From NCBI GenBank assembly GCA_025024175.1, contig QCXZ01000137.1, forward strand, positions 74,028,680 to 74,092,679: a stretch of 64,000 nucleotides of DNA. The letters are read 5' to 3'. Within the stretch, counting starts at the first letter, position 1; each line of letters opens with the position of its first letter. This stretch comes from Rhyzopertha dominica (lineage: Eukaryota > Arthropoda > Insecta > Coleoptera > Bostrichidae). The notes below the pieces were generated by a model. The model searched no databases and was not told where the DNA came from. It saw nothing but the letters and a program-made list of their open reading frames with translations. A program made the position numbers and the translations under genes. This document shows, piece after piece, positions 59,837 through 64,000 of this stretch.

Positions 59837-62800
59837 ATACTCTTCCGATATATTCTGTTGCAGCGCAGGTTTTGTAATTAAATTAAATTAACAGTGGCAG
59901 GTATAGATAGCAAATTTATTTTTTTTCAAATATTATGTTTAAAAGATTACAAGAAGAAGAACAACGTACATAATTTGACTAAACGAATGCCAAGAAAGTT
60001 GATTATGATTTCGTCATGTTCCAATTTCAGGAATATGTGGCTTTCCATAACTGAATTCCCAATGCACAAAATGATATTCCCTGTCAAATATATATTTGTC
60101 CCTGAGCACTTCGGAACACAGCCAAGGCACAATGGGGACAAATCTGTTTATTATTACACGCTAACCCCATCTGCTACATCTAAAGGAGTAGATGTAAACC
60201 CCGCAAATGGAATTAACTCAGCGCAGACTGCATTCGATCGCAAAACAAACCACCAGGGCTTCGAGGAATATGTCGAGACGTAGTAGAGGAGGCTGATATA
60301 AACATAAAATCAATTCGAAAATAACTTACTATCTCCAGGAAGGAAATAAAATTACTAACCTAAGCGCGACAAACACAAAAATGTTGTTTATTTTTGCAGC
60401 TAAATTTATTTATTAAACATACTAGTACAGCATAATTTTAAAAGCAATACAACCTACGTTATAAATTTTAATGAAAGAGTCCCGGCAAAGACCTCAAATG
60501 CTATAAGTGCTTTATGAAAATGGTTAGCTGCATTTGTATTTAGTGGAGCTCTGTAAAAACTCTTAAGGCTTCAGTCACCTACAGAGGTTCAAGACTTGTT
60601 ACACAAGGACACACATGCTAATTTTAAACACAATATAATATATGTTATAGTTCTTAAAATGCTTTAGTCACATTGCAAAACTAATTGAAAATCAACGTGT
60701 AGTTCAAAGCTATACATCACCTATTAAATGCTATGATGGTATCCGTTAGCTGCTAGCAAAATGGTGCCCTGGTATTGTATGAATTTATTTTCTTTTATTT
60801 ATTATATTATATTGTATTATATTATACTACATAATACCAGTGGTGTAGCTTGCATATAATGGTAAATTACAGTAATGTAAATAAGTAGTATTTAATTTGA
60901 TTGTATTAAAATTTGAACTTTTATATATACTTTTTTATACATATTATACAACGCATCTTTCTGCTGCAAACTTCTTTGTGAGGCTATTCAACTAACACTA
61001 ATTTTATAATTCTTAAATGCTAACAAATATTGCTAAAAACTGAAGGTACGGTGCGCAAATAAATGCTACCTCGGTTGAAAATGAAAATTGAAGTTGAAAA
61101 TGGGTAAAATTCATATCTTGTAAGTTTTATTTGCCTTATACTTTATTAGCTTCAAGATGAACGAATAGGAATAAACCCAAATTTTACATCGGTGACTTCT
61201 TGCTAAAATATAAATTTTGCAACAAAAAGTACTTGATCAGTACGTAGAAATAAGTGCAAATTTTTCAACTTCCTCAAATGAGATTTGAAGAATATTTTTT
61301 CCTAGATCAGTAGGTAAATCTTATGTTTGTATTATTTGAAGTATCCCATACCTGCCTACATTTCCGTGAAACAAGATTACAAATTAAAAATACCTATTGA
61401 AGAGTGATCCCTTTTACACAAAGAAGTATTGTGAGGATCATTGCTTACGTTAAAGTATTACTACCCCAAAGTTTTTTCTTGAAATAACTTGATTTATTGA
61501 TAGATTGAAGATACGTCTATTTTCTTTTGCTTAGTATGAAATATCAATACGGATAATTACTTGAATTTATGGCCCTTCATATTCTGGTGTGAAGCCCATT
61601 CTAAACTATTTTGATGAAGAATTTATACCAGCCAAGCCAATCTCTAATGTTTTAAAACCTTCCGAACTAAAATTTTTGCTAGAATTGTGATAAAGCAACC
61701 CAGAGAAACGAATAAAAACAAGAATTATTATAATTTTGCCCACGCATAGTAAAATTCGGTACTCGCCAGCTTCTATATCTGGATTCATATCTATATGCTC
61801 TGAACAGTTACAACACGGAATAGGTTAAGTGCTTTATTTTTTAACTTAAGTACTGTTTTATGAGTTTTTGAACTAATTATAGTTTGAGCTTTACTAAATT
61901 CATTATTTAACAACAATTAAATATGCGGTAGTACATAGCTTCGTAATTGTTACATTACGCTAAGCATTGCTCATATAATGGTTGATATTTGTAGTTTTAT
62001 AACTTGAAATGAAAATAAAACCTAACGTTTACCCAGTAAAAAGGAAATTGTGTGACATGGTGCTTAAATTATTAAAAAGTAATAAGTATACTTAACGTGG
62101 TTGCCCTACCTACCGGCAATCCGTAAGGACTTGAATTCAACAGCAAAAAGAGGAACGGCCGAGGTAGATAACTGGTATTTTATATTGATACAATACTACT
62201 ACTAACTACTAGTACGCTCGTAGTGTTTTTGAATCAAAATAAAAATATGACTTAAAAATTATAGAACCTTGTAACTAAAAATTATGTATACGTTTCAAAG
62301 GACTTTTATTACTATTGCTTCAATATATAAGTACGCCAAACACCTTCATTATTTTTTTACTCTTTCATCCAAAAAATTTATGACAGTTTGGGGAAATTAC
62401 CAAAACCATATAAGGATCCTTCTCGAGGAAACGGTTTGTAAAGTCCTACTAATGCGTCTTCTTTGGGATTTATTTGGTGTTGAATAATTCCAACAGTCTG
62501 TACGGCATTGAATATACGAGCGTTTAGACAAGTTTCTGAAAGGCTTAATCATCTTATCTGTTAGAAAAAAAATATCTCGTGATCCTAAAACTAATTACGT
62601 TGTTAAACCTTCAATACTCTATACGTCGAGATATTCGGAAGCAATAAACTCTTCATTAATAGTTTATTGAGCGTTGGTGAATATCAGTACAAATATGCAG
62701 TTCTAGTTATATCCAGATTTTTTACTGTTTACTCCAATTTNGCTAATGAAAAACAGGGATTACCGCATTGTTAATTATGGCCCAACGCTCAGGTTATCTT

Positions 62801-63566
62801 AANACCGGGATTACTCAGCACCAAGAGACTAGATAACTAGTTGATCAACTNATTTGAACTGATTAGTATTCAGTAAACACGTGATATTACAGCAGCTCCA
62901 CAGGCCATTATCATATCTGTTTAATTATAGCAAAATAGTACCTATAATAATTTGCTGACAAACCCAATCGCTAGCATGTTGTTTTTTTTGTTGTTTGTGC
63001 AGTTCTTATTGAAATTAAATAGCTTATCGTAACAAACATTTATTTGGTCGATCTGTAAGGTACAAAAAATCACAATAACAAGAATAAATATTTAGATACT
63101 CACTTGACAGCACCGGATTTGCCACTAGGCCGATTAAGCTTTGCCCTTGAAATATTGGCTGTATCGAAAAAGAAATTTACTTCTGAAGTAGATTTATTAG
63201 TCAAAATCACAGGCTTGTGATAGGATTACCGAGAATTTTCGGCCTATGGCTTCAAAAACCTTATATCCGGCGTTGCTCGCTGTGTGTAATATCCGTGCAT
63301 ATTCGTCATTACACATATTTAAAACTAAATACAGATCAATCAGTAGGCAATTTAAGGTGTCAAAAGCTATCTATGTACAATACGATTAAGCATACCTGCT
63401 TTACTAAGCGTTTTCGAGCGTTATTTTGACTACGCGACGTACTATTTTGAATTAGAGCATAACAGTTCCGTTTCCATGGAAAGTTATCACAACAAAACGT
63501 TCACGTAGTACACAGTAAAAGCTCTCGAACAATTTTTCTTGCCCATTATAGGCGGATTTGCCTAAT
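59837..63566. other. Intergenic between the LINE and the SLC6 gene; 3' UTR of SLC6 at the right end
   Basis: A 129-codon plus-strand ORF (59894-60283) is in a less AT-rich stretch but has no domain I recognise, and its N-terminal third is low-complexity. An AT-rich TATTATATTATATTG repeat lies near 60795-60835. The rest is AT-rich. The last few hundred bases should be the 3' untranslated part of the SLC6 transcript (minus strand). Confidence 0.45.
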
Positions 63567-63899
63567 TTAAGGTACTTCTAACTTCCCGTTCATCCTGCTC
63601 TGGTCCTCGTTCACCAAGTCCATCTTACTCTCGCTCACCGAAGCCTGAGGTCCCCAAGTAGGTGTTGGCTTCAGCATTTGTTTGAAAGACTGAAATCAAA
63701 CAGTAGTAACAAGTCGTTTATGAATTATGCTTGCTAAACTTACATATGTCCCGGTCCACCATGTATAGATGGCAAATACTGGCATTGGAACGAGAGTAGT
63801 TATACCCATCAACCAACCTAACGCATCCGCCCACACCGGAAATTCGTAGTCCTCGTAGGAAGCAAGTTGGAAGGTTACCATTTGGAAAACAAAGACACC
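63567..63899 (-). CDS. SLC6-family sodium-coupled transporter, last two coding exons (5' part outside window)
   Basis: Exon n-1 is 63744-63899 (52 codons, phase 0, acceptor TTGTAG, donor GTAAGT). It reads GVFVFQMVTFQLASYEDYEF and continues PVWADALGWLMG and PVFAIYTWWTGTY. The Y-x-x-P-x-W-A-x-x-L-G-W block and the following hydrophobic run are the last transmembrane helix and its loop in SLC6 (neurotransmitter:sodium symporter) proteins. The last exon is 63567-63689 (40 codons plus TAA, acceptor TTTCAG). It reads SFKQMLKPTPTWGP and then a charged cytoplasmic tail ending in KLEVP. The intron between is 54 bp. The protein would sit in the plasma membrane and couple solute uptake to sodium and chloride. 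The substrate (glycine, GABA or another amino acid) cannot be read from this part. Confidence 0.88.
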
Positions 63900-64000
63900 C
63901 TACAAATATTAAACAGTAAATATAGGTTTGTCCAATAGTTGAGGTTTTAAGATACAATTTTAACATCTTTTTATTTTTTAACATCTGTCAACAAAGTAGA

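Noticed and set aside
59894..60283. 129-codon plus-strand ORF as a gene
   Set aside because: It has no domain, no flanking splice context and a low-complexity start. It follows directly on LINE debris, so it was kept only as a note in the intergenic entry.
1..64000. CRISPR arrays, operons, Shine-Dalgarno sites or other prokaryotic features
   Set aside because: Spliced genes, AATAAA signals and eukaryotic transposons show this is nuclear animal DNA. No spaced direct-repeat array was seen.

Overview
This is an AT-rich eukaryotic nuclear window from an arthropod, most likely an insect and perhaps a beetle. The species call is inference. It rests on epsilon/delta-class glutathione S-transferase (GST) proteins, short introns, and decayed insect-type transposons (mariner, hAT, Penelope-like, BEL/Pao, Ty3/Gypsy, Jockey/CR1-like LINEs). 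Scattered single N bases suggest a draft assembly.

Positions 1-28,431 hold a head-to-tail array of at least six epsilon-like GST genes, all on the minus strand. Gene A shows only exon 1 (29-169), because the rest lies beyond the left edge. Genes B (3576-6426), C (13437-15705), D (18431-19411), E (21370-23860) and F (24839-28431) are complete. All five have the same three-exon, phase-0 plan: exon 1 of 47-48 codons, intron 1 of 50-55 bp, exon 2 of exactly 67 codons, intron 2 of 0.27-2.9 kb, and exon 3 of 102-103 codons plus stop. They encode proteins of 216-218 residues. Two exons (B exon 3 and E exon 2) have no internal ATG and are easily missed by ORF scans. Each gene has an AATAAA a short way past its stop. 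Transposon debris sits only in the long second introns and between genes.

Positions 28,432-63,566 contain no host gene I can recognise with confidence. They are a graveyard of broken mobile elements: mariner and related DDE/D transposase relics, several LINE reverse transcriptase relics on both strands, a BEL/Pao gag relic, a Ty3/Gypsy integrase end with a possible LTR, a mariner-type MITE, a hAT element with terminal repeats and a near-perfect 8-bp target duplication, and a tandem duplication of about 1 kb. A 343-bp perfect palindrome lies in intron 2 of GST gene F.

Positions 63,567-63,899 carry the last two coding exons (minus strand) of an SLC6-family sodium-coupled transporter whose 5' part lies beyond the right edge. 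The GST array would supply soluble glutathione-conjugating detoxification enzymes. The transporter is an unrelated neighbour.
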